Shown here piece after piece: positions 1-12,048 of a stretch of DNA of 64,000 nucleotides. A program made the translations under genes and the position numbers. The DNA comes from Histoplasma ohiense (lineage: Eukaryota > Ascomycota > Eurotiomycetes > Onygenales > Ajellomycetaceae). The notes beneath the pieces are model-generated. The model was not told the origin of the DNA. It made no database searches and saw only the letters and a list, made by a program, of their open reading frames with translations. The DNA is taken from contig JAEVHH010000004.1 of NCBI GenBank assembly GCA_017607445.1, positions 2,046,001 to 2,110,000 of the forward strand. Reading direction: 5' to 3'. Each line of letters starts with the position of its first letter. Position 1 is the first letter of the stretch.

Positions 1-104
1 AAGATCAGTGATTAGCTTTGAATAATAGAGATTGCTATCTTCTTAACATTCTATATGTGTACTTCACACTACTTCCATAATTATATCTACAACCATCTCT
101 TACA
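1..104 (+). repeat. Chromo-A 5' LTR, 3' portion
   Basis: Matches the last ~100 bp of the 3' LTR at 6876-6977, both ending CTCTTACA. The first ~165 bp of this LTR lie outside the window. Confidence 0.85.
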
Positions 105-209
105 ATTCTAATCACTCATAACTTTATTTGAGTGGTCTGTTGTTATGCACATCTACAATAAAGCATGCAACATTAGTTAAAACATGCAACATTAGTTAAA
201 ACACACAAG

Positions 210-1268
210 ATGGTCTCAACACACACAAGATCTCTTGAAAATCAATCTGAATCCTCTACTGCCTCCAATGATCACAATGTGTGTTTGCAACAGTTGAATG
301 ATCAAATTCATGAACAAGAGCAGCAATTAGCTATTCTGCATGCACAACAGCAGCTCAATGAGTTGAAAGCACAGATTCATGAAGATACTCTCATCAAGTC
401 TCAATTAATTCAGAATACCACCACAGAACCGCTGCAAAATCAATCTGTGAACAATACAGATGATGATAATGAAACACCATCAAGGTTGAAGATTAAAGAC
501 TATTATCAAGGAAAAAATATGTTAGAATTCAAGAACTATAAAGATCACATGTTGACTCTCTTTACACATCATCACTGATATTATTAAAAGGAAGAATACA
601 AGATAAATGATGCTAAACTCTACCTTGACATCCACATTAAGCAGAAATGATTGAATTTTGTATCATTATATGAGAGACATGGAGGAGCAACATCATTGAC
701 TTTTGACAATATATTATCACACCTAGAAATGCAAATTAACAATCCATAGAATCAGCATTGATTGATGAGTCAAAAGTTTCAAGATGCAAAGCAACAAGAA
801 TGACAATCAATACACAATTTCTCTAAATATCTTGAAGACTGAGAATACTACTTACCTCCATATAGCAAAGAACAAAGAATGAATAACTTGCATAGTAAAA
901 CATTGAAGATATTACACACAGAACTCAACCATCAAAATCAGAAGCCTCAGAACTACAAAGAGTTGCTTCAAACTCTACAGACTCTCAAGAAAAATATGTC
1001 AGAGCAACAGCATGCTATTCACAAAGAAAGATCTGCAATATTCATAGAGAATCAGCATCATTCTGATAAATCTAGCAATCATCAGAACAAGAGGAAATGA
1101 GAGGAACAAACAGATTCAACTGAACAAATCAAGAAAGATAAATATAACTGAATGAAGAAGTGTTCTCACTGTCATAAGAAGGGTCATATTGCAAATGATT
1201 GTTGAATGTTACACCTCAAAAAGCACAATCAAGTTCAACAAGCAAAAAACCAGCAATTTCAATCATAG
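210..1268 (+). pseudogene. Chromo-A gag (decayed)
   Basis: Structural Gag polyprotein, which would form the cytoplasmic virus-like particle. Starting at ATG 210 the frame reads a Gln/Leu-rich, coiled-coil-like N-terminus, then a capsid-like region, then a single CCHC zinc knuckle (CX2CX4HX4C, from about 1161) before TAG 1266-1268. Several in-frame TGA codons lie between; they fall where Trp or Arg would fit and are best explained by C-to-T/G-to-A decay. The slippery heptamer at 1244-1250 lies just before the stop and would shift ribosomes into pol. The domain order is typical of Ty3/gypsy Gag. Confidence 0.75.
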
Positions 1269-4200
1269 AAGCAGCTGCTGCATTGAGAATACAAACAACT
1301 AGACTGCAAGATAAACAATTATTGACAATGAATATATGAATACTGACAGAAGCAGAATGGTCGATGGTATGGACACTAGTGGATTCTGACACAGATGCAA
1401 ACTTCATATCCCACACCTGGGCATCAAAATATTTCTTGAAGACAGAAGATAAATCAAAAGTAGTGGAAGCAGTCAATAATCATAAGATTAAATCATATAG
1501 ACAACAAAGAGCTGCAATGAAGATTATCAATGACAAACATGTTCTTCAAGAAGAATTCCACCATTTCAAAGAAGCTGATATTAGTGGATATGATATAATT
1601 TTGAGCATGCCATGGTTGGAAGCTGTGAACTCTGATATCAACTGGGTGTGAAGATGTTGAATCTATAGAAAAGCATCAAATATTAACCACATACATCTGA
1701 ATACTGCTAAAGAATTCACAACACTAATTAATGATGACAATATTATATTCACTGTCTTACCATTACAAGCTGTGAGTGCAGCAACTGAGTCAAATATCTC
1801 AGATGATTATAAAGATTATCTTGATGTATTTCAAGAAGACATATCTGATGTGGAACACACATCTCATGATCATGCCATAGACCTCAAACCTGGCAAGGAA
1901 CCCTCATATCAATCAATATATAACTTATCACCTCAAGAACTCTCCATCCTCCAAGAATATATCAAAAAAGCATTAGAGAAGAATTGGATACATTCATTCA
2001 AGAGCTCAGCCAGTGCATCAGTGTTATTCACACTGAAGAAAGATGAAACCCTGTGTCTTTGCATGAATTATCAAGAATTGAATGAAATAATGATCAAGAA
2101 TCAATATCCACTGCTCTTGATAAGTGAAATACTTGATAGATTAGCAGATGCCAAAATATATACACAATTGAATCTTAGAGACACATATCATAGAATTCAC
2201 ATATGAGCAGAAGATGAATGGAAAACAGCATTTCAAACATAATATGAACACTTTGAATATCTAGTCTTATCTTTTGAACTAATCAATGTCTCTGTGATCT
2301 TTCAATCTTATATCAACAAAGCCCTCAGCAACCTTTTAGACATATATTGCATGGCTTATCTCAACAATATCATAATCTATTCAAACATGCTTGATGAACA
2401 TGTTGTCCATGTTAAGAATGTGCTGGAACAGTTAAGATGATGGAGACTATATGTCAAACTTAGTAAGTGTATATTTCACACAACAGAAATTGGATTTTTG
2501 AGTTTTGTGGTTATCACACAGAGCATTACTGTTGAGAAACACTGTGTTGACACAATTCTAGATTGGTCAGAACTGTGAACTATAAACAAATTACAAATAT
2601 TTCTAGAATTCATCAATTTCTATCATCAATTCATATACAAGTTCTCAATAATAACAGCATCTCTGACTGAATTGTTAAAAGATTACAAAACAAAAAAAGG
2701 AAAGAATAACACATCTGTTCAATTAGACAATAACTGCAAGCACACAATTTTGCAGTTAAAAGAATGCTTTACAAAAGCATCATTATTGATCCACTTTGAT
2801 CCACAGCAAAAACTCTGTATAGAAATGAACAGATCTGATGTTGCAATCACCACAGTAATATCACAATTAATGAATGATGATCACTGACACTCAATTGTGT
2901 TTTGGTCTAGAAAGCTCACAGAAACAGAAAGACATTATCAAACATATGATTTAAAAATGTTGTCAATTGTAGAAGCTTTCAGACAATGACATCACTACTT
3001 ACATGATAGCAGACACTCAATAACTGTTTTATCTGACCATGTCAATCTTCAATGCTTCATGATGACAAAACAGCTAAATGAGTGTCAGATTCACTGAATG
3101 AAAATACTCTCAGTATTCAATTTTGAAATAGAGCACTGTTCTGAGAAAAATAATCCCACAGATGCATCAAGTCATTACTCAGATTTTGTAAAACACACAG
3201 CTCTCTTGACAGAGCTCTCTACTCTGCAAGAGAAGCTGTATAAGAGAATCTTTAAATCACTAAAAATAAAAGAAAACACAAAGTTAGATCAATGTATTAA
3301 GATGATGTGAAAAGATCTGCAAGCTAATGAAAATTGTTGAATGAAGAAATTTATAGTCATCAATGACAACAACTTCTGCAGAATAAAGAACACATCTGTG
3401 AATGAGAATGAGATTACAGATGTTATGAGATTAAATCTAGAGACTCTGATATCACAGATTCTAGCTGTCAAGATATTTGAGTCTGAGACAGTCTATTACA
3501 AAGAGATAGCTGAATCTATCATCAAACTTTTACTGCAGATTCAGAATAGAGACATCAGCACATCTGAACTTCACAGAAGACTAGAGATGAGTGACACTAG
3601 TATAAATAATCATTCAATCTGAGCAGTAGATAAAGATGATCTGCTCAGAAAAGATGATAAAGTCTACATATTGCAAGACAAGATCATAAGACATGAAATA
3701 ATGAAAATGAATCACAATGATTCTCAAGATGACCATTTTGAATGTGACAAAACCATCAAAGCAATCAAATGCAAGTACTTGTGACATGATATGAGTGATG
3801 AGATTGCAGAATATGTGAGAACTTGTGATGTTTGTCAATGCATTAAGATATCACAGCACAAGCCATACAGATTGCTACAATCACATTCAGTGTCAGATAA
3901 GAAATGACATACAATTAGCATAGACTTTATTGAAGATCTGTCAGATAATAAAAAGAGAAGTCAAATCTATAATACTATTATTATATTTGTTGATTTATTC
4001 ATCAAATAAGCTATAATTGTGCCCACATCTTCAGAGCTAGATGCAGAAGAACTTGCAGATATTATTGTATGAAGAGTTGTGAAGAACTTTGATCTATCTG
4101 CAAACATTATTAACAATCAAGATTCATTAATAAATAGCAAGTTTTGATTGATATTGTGTTATCTGCTTCATGTCTGACAAAAATTATCAACAGCATTCCA

Positions 4201-4996
4201 CCTGCAAACCAACAGCCAGACAGAATGATTGAATCAGATGATTGAACATTATCTTCACACATATTGCAGCTATCAGCAAGATAATTGAATAGAATGGATT
4301 TTTCTGATGCAATGAACATATAACAACACCTTCCACACATTGATAAAAATGACATCATCTGAAGCAATGATCAGCCGACCAACTGAACTTCACATAGACA
4401 TGAAACCCCCAAGCACAGATGCATCAAAATCAGTGATGAAACAAGTGAAACAAATGAAGCAAGCAGAGAACAAGATCTGAGAATGTCTGAAAGCTGTCAA
4501 AGCAGCTGAGAAAAAGTATTACAATCAGCATCATATATCAAAAAACTTTAAGATAGAGGATTGAATAATACTGCATGCAAAAAATATATCCATCTTGTGA
4601 TTCTCATCTAAACTAAATCATTGATTTTTGAGTCTCTTTCAAATAATTGATATCTGTGGTACACAGATGTACAAACTGAAACTCATACTGCAATATAAAA
4701 GAATTCATTTCATATTTCATATTTTTCTTCTCAAATCTTATCACACACACAACAGACAAATCCCACAAGCAGAATCAATAATTATAGACACACAAAAGAA
4801 ATGAGAAGTTGAAGCTATATTAGACAAGCATCAGTACTGTAGTCAAACACAATATCTTATCAAATGAAAAGATTGTACAGACACAGATAATTCTTGAAAA
4901 CTTGAGAAAAACTTGATGAACAGTCAGAAGTACTTGAAACAGTTTAATAAAATCTATCAGAAGTCAGTCAGTAAACAAAAACAAAGAAGATGATAA
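1205..4996 (+). pseudogene. Chromo-A pol: PR-RT-RNaseH-IN-chromodomain (decayed)
   Basis: Reads in one frame (-1 relative to gag) with many TGA and a few TAA interruptions. Domains in order: aspartic protease near 1380 (DS-D at the usual DSG site); reverse transcriptase about 1880-2500, where the YxDD box is YLNN near 2357; RNase H about 2760-3150; integrase about 3640-4650 with an HHCC zinc finger ending near 3830, SIDF, and a downstream Q-T-E-W block; and a C-terminal chromodomain about 4800-4940 (VEAILD, then YLIKWK). The frame ends TGA-TAA at 4991-4996. YLNN is explained if the ancestor had Asp codons preceded by C, since both G residues then sit in CpG. The enzyme is dead in this copy. 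Confidence 0.88.
1244..1250 (+). promoter_or_regulatory. -1 ribosomal frameshift heptamer A AAA AAC
   Basis: The heptamer AAAAAAC is phased exactly as X XXY YYZ in the gag frame (gag codons start at 1245 and 1248). Slipping one base back gives the pol frame, which is open across this point towards the protease. The gag frame stops 15 nt further on at TAG 1266. Sequence and phase match the classical -1 frameshift motif; no downstream pseudoknot was checked. Confidence 0.65.
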
Positions 4997-5012
4997 TAAC
5001 TGCTGGATATAC

Positions 5013-6163
5013 TTATTCCACTCAGAGATTAAAAAACAGATCTGTCTCAGCTTGATCAGTGTCATTCAAGAAATTGTCATCAAGACAAATCTGCTTGTTA
5101 TTCCAGATTTCCTCAACTGATGAAGCACAACATTTCAACAATGACTTAAAAGCTGCAATCAGTGATGTAATCACTGAGATCTCATCAATTATCATTTCAG
5201 TCAGAGCCTCAGAAGAATCATCTTGTTGAATCTCTCAGATCTTCACAGCAAAGAATCTAATCATCACAGTCACAGCACTCTGTAAAACATTAACATTCAA
5301 AACATTCACATCAGCAATAATTAAATCCTCAGCAGCATTGATAATCATCTGAGTCAATTCAACAGCATCCACTGACATCTAATAGAAAGTTAATATTATA
5401 TATCATAAAAACATCTGTTTTGAATAATAATTTACTGAAATGCAGATATGCTTCATCACTGAGCAGTGCTTGCATTTTTTGCATCAATTCTCAGCAGGCT
5501 CACAATGATGACAGAGGGACATTGTCAAATATCAAATACAACAACAGCAATATACTGCTGTGTTTCTTTCTAACATTTCAACAAGATCATCCACTTTCTC
5601 ATCTTTGTCTACATTATCAGCTGACTCAAATAACATACCAAGATCTTGACTCAGTAAGGATGACACTGATGTAATAGCAGAATATGAAAACACACTTTCT
5701 GAAATACTGCTATAATCAAATGTCACATTCTGCTGTGACAACAGATCATCAGAGTTTATATAGAATTCTAGAATCTCATCTGCATTCTTATAGATCTGCA
5801 CATTAAGTACAAATCTCACAACAGTAGTTTGATATATAACAAATCTCTCATCTAAAACTTCATCAAAGAGCAGCATCTTATGAAATTCATCAATCAAAGA
5901 TTGATCAGTTTCATGAAAGCACTCAGACATCTATAATCTATTAGTACTCTTAACAATCTCAGTTTAAGAAAACTTACAGCAGCACAATTTCTATTTGATA
6001 TATAGCAGATATGACAGTGTGTTCATTCATCATTTACAAAGCAAGAATATACTGAAGAGTTCTGCAATCTCTTCAGACAATCCAAGCAAATGCTCTCAAT
6101 GACAGACAGCATATCATTCTCTATAGACTCTGAATCAGCAACAGAAACAGCTGATTCTGACAT
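5013..6163 (-). pseudogene. Antisense spliced Cys-rich gene of Chromo-A (copy 1)
   Basis: Encoded opposite to gag-pol, tail-to-tail with pol (16 nt between stop codons). Model: exon 1 6163-5978 (62 codons), intron 5977-5931 (47 nt, GTAAGT...TACTAAT...TATAG), exon 2 5930-5436 (165 codons), intron 5435-5379 (57 nt, GTAAAT...TTAAC...TATTAG), exon 3 5378-5013 ending TAA; about 348 residues. All junctions are phase 0. Exon 1 has CX2CX11CX8CX2CX6C, recalling but not matching a fungal Zn2Cys6 cluster. Exon 2 ends in a second Cys-rich patch (WCKKCKHC). Only about five in-frame TGA occur. The second element copy (38689-39832) preserves the same exon and intron layout. Function is unknown; a regulator or nucleic-acid binder is a guess. 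Confidence 0.7.
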
Positions 6164-6706
6164 TCTATCATAATTTTAATTAGTATCAAGGTCTTATTCA
6201 AAGAAGAAGAAAAAGCAAAAACAACAAGAAAGAAAAACAGATGTTGAAGATTGAAATCAATATTACAATGTTGATCAAAAAGATTGCAACAACACAAAAT
6301 TCAATTCAAAATGAAAAATGCAACTACACAATCAAAACTTCAAATTTCACAATAAAAATTGCATAGAAAGATACAGCATACTTTGTTTGATAAATTGATG
6401 TATTCTTTTTAAATAAAAAATCATTAATGATGATGGTGGTGATGATTTTGTTAGAGTATGATTTTTTGATGTAAAAGTCAAAAGAAAGAGGTTCAGAAGT
6501 TGTGTCTAAATCATGATTGAACTGCAATGACATCAGAGATGAAAAAACATTCTTTCAAAACAGCAACACTTTGAAATTAACCTCAACAATTAATCCAACT
6601 CAATTCTGCAAATTTCATACAATATCAATCACACAGCACATATTACAAACTTCACACATCACATTAAAAAGCTCTGAAGACCAGGCCTTTGAAGAAGAGA
6701 GATAAT

Positions 6707-6977
6707 TGTAATAGATGCAACAGAGATATCTATATTAGAAAATAGCTATATGATGATAGAAGAACACAGAACACATCAGAATTAATGAAGAGAGACATAG
6801 CACACAGCATTATAGACAGCCATAGCACATGATGATTGTCTATATAATACTCACTGATATCTGTAGATATTAGAAGATCAGTGATTAGCTTTGAATAATA
6901 GAAATTGCTACCTTCTTAACATTCTATATATATACTTCACACTACTCTCATAATTATACCTACAACCATCTCTTACA
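6707..6977 (+). repeat. Chromo-A 3' LTR
   Basis: Starts TGTAATAG and ends TCTTACA (271 bp). It is preceded by a purine-rich tract (GAAGAAGAGAGATAA), the expected polypurine primer site. The reverse complement occurs at 37920-38153. Confidence 0.85.
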
Positions 6978-7145
6978 GCTTCACTGTGAAGTGATTTCTG
7001 ATATTCTTTCACTCTGAACTTCTCTCTATAAGAACTCTTTTTATACAATCTTTTCTTCTGATTTTTTTTCTCTTTCTTTTTTTAATCAATTTGTAATCTG
7101 TAATTAGAATAGTATCAAATTGTTAATTGAAGTACATCTGTTATA
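6978..7145 (+). repeat. Chromo-B LTR, 3' remnant
   Basis: Matches the 3' third of the Chromo-B LTR (CACTGTGAAGTG..., then ...GAAGTACATCTGTTATA, with terminal CA decayed to TA). Chromo-A copy 1 interrupts it on the left. The sequence after 7145 is not Chromo-B leader, so this is the 3' end of an element or a solo LTR. Confidence 0.75.
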
Positions 7146-7241
7146 ATTAGCTTATTCTTAAATTGAAAAGTTCTGAAATATTTTAGATAGATGTTATAGT
7201 CACTGACTGTATACATCTATAATAGAAGAATAATAATAATC
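7146..7241 (+). mobile_element. LINE-alpha 3' end fragment
   Basis: Its last ~60 bp (GTCACTGACTGTATACATC, then an AATAATAAT tail) match the reverse complement of the 3' ends of the two larger LINE-alpha copies at 25287 and 30569. Only the tail end of the element is present. Confidence 0.6.
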
Positions 7242-7963
7242 AATCAACACAGTTGACTCATCTGTTACAATTAACTGTGATGTAATCAATATAGTCTGTA
7301 TATCTGACTCAGTTGATATATTCTCAACTGTCAGCATTGTATCTATATATACTCTGTTTTGTTTTTCTTTTATTTATTTTTATTTTTATTGATTTAAATA
7401 TTTTTCTTCTTTTTTCTTACTGTTCTTTCTGTTTTTCTCTGTTTTTTTTTTATAATCTTCTTCAGTGTTTTCTTCTCTCTTTTCTCAGATTTATATCAAG
7501 TTATATAACTGTAAAATATTACAGATGACACAGTCTTTTCTTCACTTTTTTTTTTATTTTTCTTTTTAGAATATTTATTTTTTCTCTTTTTCTTTCATTT
7601 ATCTTATCTGTCTTTATTCTGATATTAGAAGTATAGATAGTTTTCTGATCAATTGAGAGAGTTATTTCTCTTCATTCACTATAAAATCTTTCAGACACAG
7701 CAGCAGTAGTTCTCTCAGAAATCACACTATAGCTTCATCATAAATGATCATATATCAGATCAGAAGTGAATACACAGCTCAGTAAAATTCTTTTCAATGA
7801 GCTGAGTCTTCTCAAAAGTTGTCATCTGGATTCTGTTTTCTCTCCCTCTGTGTACATAGAAATCTCTCCAGTGTAGCACATCTCCATGCCCTTCAGAAGG
7901 CTTCTGAAACACAGGCGCTGCCCGTGTTTTCTCCAGGACATTAAACCTAAACAAACAAACAAA
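7242..7963 (+). mobile_element. LINE-beta 3' region fragment
   Basis: Corresponds to the reverse complement of 58974-59640, the 3' untranslated part of the LINE-beta at 58974-61412, and ends in a CAAA-type tail (7949-7963). It is very T-rich in the middle (7370-7600). Open frames on either strand here are not conserved as protein. No coding part of the LINE remains. Confidence 0.65.
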
Positions 7964-8443
7964 TCAATACGCTGCAGAATCGCAAGAACTTCAGAGGAAG
8001 GAGCGCTTCTCATTAGTGGTATCTATGATATTTCAACTAGTATATCTGTGGCGTAGATAAGTAGCTTGGCTGAACGAAACTTTTGAAACCGACCTCCGTA
8101 GACAGCCTTAGACAACATCTATACTTATCAGCACTCATCAGTAGGGTCTATCAGCTAGATATTCTTCTAAATAACTAATGAACCATCAGCATATGTTTAC
8201 GTCTATAGGGAAAATATGATTACAATGTCATAGGGTTGCAAGATCTTAAAGAAGATAGAAAAGCAGCTAAACTTGATTTTCCATTTCTAACCACATTCAA
8301 CTTTTTTCTCACCACGTTCAACTAGAACCTAGCAGGACCTTTGAACCCCTATCTTTTTCGGCCAGGCTGAGCCCTTCTCAAAAGCTTCTCGCTTCCCACA
8401 CTGCTAGAATGGAGTCCATGCCTATTCTGACCCCATATATGCT
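7964..8443. other. Intergenic, start of CpG-normal island
   Basis: No gene or repeat recognised. CpG becomes frequent from about 7970 and stays so through the island. The last ~150 bp would be the promoter of the peroxiredoxin-like gene; no clear TATA box was found. Confidence 0.5.
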
Positions 8444-9353
8444 ATGCCCACGAATAACCACGAAAACGAACGTACCCCAAGTGCACAAAACGATAATTCG
8501 GCCATGAACCCAGCAACCCATTCTTCTGAAGAACCGTTTTCGGAGGCTACCCTTAGAGATGCTGCCAAAGTTTTTCTTTTAGATGCTGATGGGAATAAAG
8601 TGAAATTTGGGGATCTGTATAAGCCTCCAGGACGGGGTAAAAAGCATCGAACATTGATCATTTTCGTTCGTCATTTCTTTTGCGGAGTAAGTTGCCCAAG
8701 CGCATCAATATTGTGTTTGTGATTTTTGTTCCTGTGCTTCAGTTGCAAACACATGCAGTCAAAAAGGAAAATTGCAACATCAGTGCATCACCTTGCACTG
8801 AGTAATATGTTTCGAACATGAGCCAACGTCAACTATTTTACAGAGCTGTCAAGATTATGTTAGAGCGGTGGCTTCGAGCATTCCAGGCCCATCGCAGCTA
8901 CCCACCGATACAGCCATTGCAATCGTCGGCTGTGGTGCTTCAAGCCTCATCCCGCAGTACATCAACAGAACGAAATGCCCGTACCCCATATATACCGACC
9001 CTACGCGATATCTCCATGCTTTGTTTGGCATGAAACTGACATTGGATGCCGGAACCCACGCCCCCGATTATTCCACAACCTCAATGTTTTCTTTAGTAAC
9101 TCAGGGAATCGCAACGACTGTGAGTCGATTGCTGAAGGGCGATATGCTTCAGTCTGGAAACAAATGGCAAAATGGAGGAGAGATCCTTTTCGACGCTGAG
9201 ATCCCCAACGAAGCGGAGGATGGCGTTGAGGAAGTTAAGGTCAGAGTCCCATTCTGTCATATAATGAAGAATACTCGCGAGCACAGTGAAGTTTCTGTTT
9301 TGAAAACCGTGATTGGCCTTGATGAGGAACGCGTTTTAAAAACAGATGGATGA
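8444..9353 (+). CDS. AhpC/TSA-type peroxiredoxin-like protein (two exons)
   Basis: Intact gene. Exon 1 is 8444-8686 (81 codons), the intron 8687-8843 (157 nt, GTAAGT...TTTACAG, phase 0), and exon 2 8844-9353 (169 residues plus TGA), giving 250 residues. The junction builds the family hallmark: a hydrophobic strand LIIFVRHFFCG joined to SCQDYV, a CX2C redox pair. Downstream PFCHIMKNTREH and the ...TVIGLD end match the fungal AhpC/TSA antioxidant family (peroxiredoxin-like 2), thioredoxin-fold proteins thought to reduce peroxides or disulfides, probably cytosolic. The first ~35 residues are polar and Ser/Asn-rich, with no signal peptide. CpG is normal, there are no in-frame stops, and the gene ends in TGA, so TGA is a stop in this genome. 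ATG 8444 is the only Met in frame upstream of the conserved domain after a frame break. Confidence 0.88.
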
Positions 9354-12048
9354 GTTTTGTTTGGGAATAATGTCTTAAGGGAATATGAGCTCCCCGTACC
9401 TCTCGTGCCTGTGTAGTAGTACATTTGAATTTTTGTTTCATTGTCTAGCTATTGGACGATGTGTTTCGTTTTGAGCTTTCAATCTTCTCATACTTACACA
9501 CTCAATCCCCTATGAATTTTCTCCTTTTTGGATTACAGCTTCCCTTGTTATACTTCTTTTCCTGGGCTAATGGCATTCAATCTTATTAATGAACCATGAC
9601 CTCTCTATCAGTGGGGCCGAATACTGAAAGGTAGGGGTTTGAGAACAAGGTGACGATATCAATGTTCCGTCCAAATAGCTTTTTCTGAACTGATTCCTCG
9701 CCTTAAGGACCCTTAACTACTAGAACAGGTCAGCACAGCGCGATGCGTCTAGAACGGCAGACCTTGAAACCAGATAGTGGATGGCTATTTCCATAACAGA
9801 AGATGGTAGCGTCCTGCATGTTGTCTCAATCCCGCCGTTATATTTGGAAAATCTCTGCACTTTTAACCCCAAAGATTCCATTAGATAGGGTGCACGGCTG
9901 CTGAGAGAGATCGGGTCGCCTTATTGCAATGCTACGTTTATTCAGGTAGGGGTAGGTGAGGCGAATTGCGGTCGCATGTCAGAAAATCTCACGGCCATCA
10001 TTCCGATGCTGATCCAAGAATATTTGTTCTTCTTACCTGGATACGTAAACTGATTCGGCTTCATTTACGTTCGCATAGATTCGATGGGGTGGATTGCTTT
10101 GCCACTAGAATATTTTATCTGTCCACCGTGTTGAATTGGAATTTTTTTCAATGCTTAGCTCACATGGCTTATTCCACTCGCCCATAATGTCCGTGTATTC
10201 CTCTTCTCACTTGTGTTCATATCCTAGTACGTCCAAAGCAACCTGGTGGGCCAATGGAAGGTTGAAAGAACACGTCCTATAAATCTTCTGGGTGCACTTG
10301 CCGCTTTTCACCTCGAGCCGAAGGTTAACAGGTGAGTTAGCTTAGAGTGTCAATCACTTAATCCCTCGGGCCCTAAAGGATCTCCTAGTATTCAAAGAAT
10401 TCCGTTACGAGATGACGCGATAAGATAAAGAGATCTGCGAGGATAACGAGGCAACCACTCTTTGGTATTTAGGACTATCTTTGAAGCCCTTCCATTTACT
10501 TCCAGCTGGAGACATTCTCTAATAGGACTGTCGCTGTATATATGTACAGAAGCAACGTAGGAGAGACGATGGACCAAATCAATAAAGCTTTGGAGATATT
10601 CAAAACAAATGGAGGATGGCTTGTTTGGACACAAGTCAGTTCTTGGAAGGCTTGTCCAACCTTTTACGCGTTATCACAGCTACCTCCAGTATGGAAAACG
10701 GGATATGCTGATCTTCTACTTTGAAGGATATCTGAGCTGATTTTTGGAATATAAGAGAGGAATGTCAGCATAAAAAAATCTTGGCAGGCAATGGAAAGAA
10801 CATATTTTCAAGCTGGATAAACTTGATAAATACGCCACCCTGATGTTGCATCCGATAGCAACTTCAGTTCGAATGTATCCAATGAAAAGACATCCACAAA
10901 TTCTTGAAGTCTAGAAGGCCACATATGAAGGAATATCGAGAGATTCAAGCCAATTGAAACGCTTCGGTGCCCATCTATACATTCCCAAACCTTGATCAGG
11001 TCAACCTGTTGGAGATCTTGCACAAAACACTGTCCAAATACTGTCCAAAAAATTCCCCAGTTCCGTATACTTTTAAACTGATGCAGAAAGCATCATCGCC
11101 GCCCTCGATCGAGATCTTAACATGCGTGGAAAGGGGCTTCTAATATCAAGTAGTATACCTTATTCATTCAAGGCCAAGAACTAGGATACCCGACGTATTG
11201 TGTTACCTCGAATCAAACGCCTAGGTTGTGGTTGCCAGGATCTGACCATATTGAGCAAAGCCAGTGCATATTTGCATATTCTATGGAGGAAAATTCGGAT
11301 ATTTTCTGGTTTTATGTTTGTCAGTCCATCTGTTTACGACAACGTATCAGATACCGTCGCCGTCATCAAGGAAGGCATCTAAGAATTCATTTTGGGCTTC
11401 ATTGCCATATATGGAATACCTTTAATGAGAAAAACTCACGTTTTGTGATTCTTTCCACTCGAAAAAAGTCTGATCACCCAAATCAGCAAGTTCCTCTAAA
11501 CATAGCGTAAATGTGAATATATTGCATTTTTCAGACACTGACCTCAGTCTATTTCAATGAGTACTACCTTCCAGAGAATCTTCAGAGGCTTTGAGCTAGA
11601 TGTCATCTGAATATTACATTACCACTATCCTAGTTCACTGGAGGATAAGATAGGGGTTATGGGAGGTCGAGCTGCTTTTCCAAGTTTTCTCCGATCTCTT
11701 TACCCAAAAACAAGAGGATGGGCTGGGAATTAAGGGAAAGGTATAATCAGCTAAGAAACTTGCCAGATTGTAGGATCTGGCAGGGATTACTATCGATGGT
11801 ATATCTTTCGCTCTCTTCAGCTGGCAGTTGATGAGAAGAATCTAGAAAAGTATATTTCGGGCACAGAGACTCCACAAACTGAAACACACCATACGAAAGG
11901 CCTCTATATGACATCCGTTGCGGCATGTTGCATTTACTCTTTGGACATTCTGATGCCCTTGATACATAGAGGAGTTCAATCCCTCTCAATTCATCTGTAA
12001 AACCTTTCAGGCATGACTTCGGTGGTCTCTTAGAGCCCACACATTAGC
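9354..12048. other. Gene-poor CpG-normal stretch, possible gene remnants
   Basis: No confident gene. About 10 short frames occur on both strands, none with a recognisable family or a convincing splice model. Three patches read protein-like but stay unassigned: a plus frame at about 10230-10332 (VGQWKVERTRPINLLGALAAF) ending at a possible donor GTGAGT; a minus frame at 10808-11023 (71 codons); and a plus frame at 11226-11510 (94 codons) with a faint resemblance to an NB-ARC P-loop neighbour (DIFWFYV). They may be decayed host genes. Confidence 0.35.

Larger units (their letters stand above)
1..6977 (+). mobile_element. Chromo-A copy 1: Ty3/gypsy chromovirus with antisense gene
   Basis: LTR retrotransposon on the plus strand, cut at its 5' end by the window edge. 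The order is 5' LTR tail (1-104), gag, pol (protease, RT, RNase H, integrase, chromodomain), an opposite-strand spliced gene (5013-6163), a purine-rich tract just before 6707, and the 3' LTR (6707-6977). Both LTRs end in TTACA and share the last ~100 bp closely. CpG is almost absent and gag/pol carry many in-frame TGA, so the copy is dead. It is inserted in a Chromo-B LTR whose 3' remainder follows at 6978. The chromodomain places it in the chromovirus clade of Ty3/gypsy; the family name is not known to me. Confidence 0.9.

Noticed and set aside
7760..8013. Two overlapping minus-strand frames, similar to a plus frame at 58928-59116
   Set aside because: Both lie in the 3' untranslated end of LINE-beta, and the third copy at 12049 does not keep the frame.
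11226..11510. Possible NB-ARC/NLR fragment
   Set aside because: Only one short stretch (DIFWFYV) resembles the family, no P-loop or kinase motifs are seen, and no splice model links neighbours.
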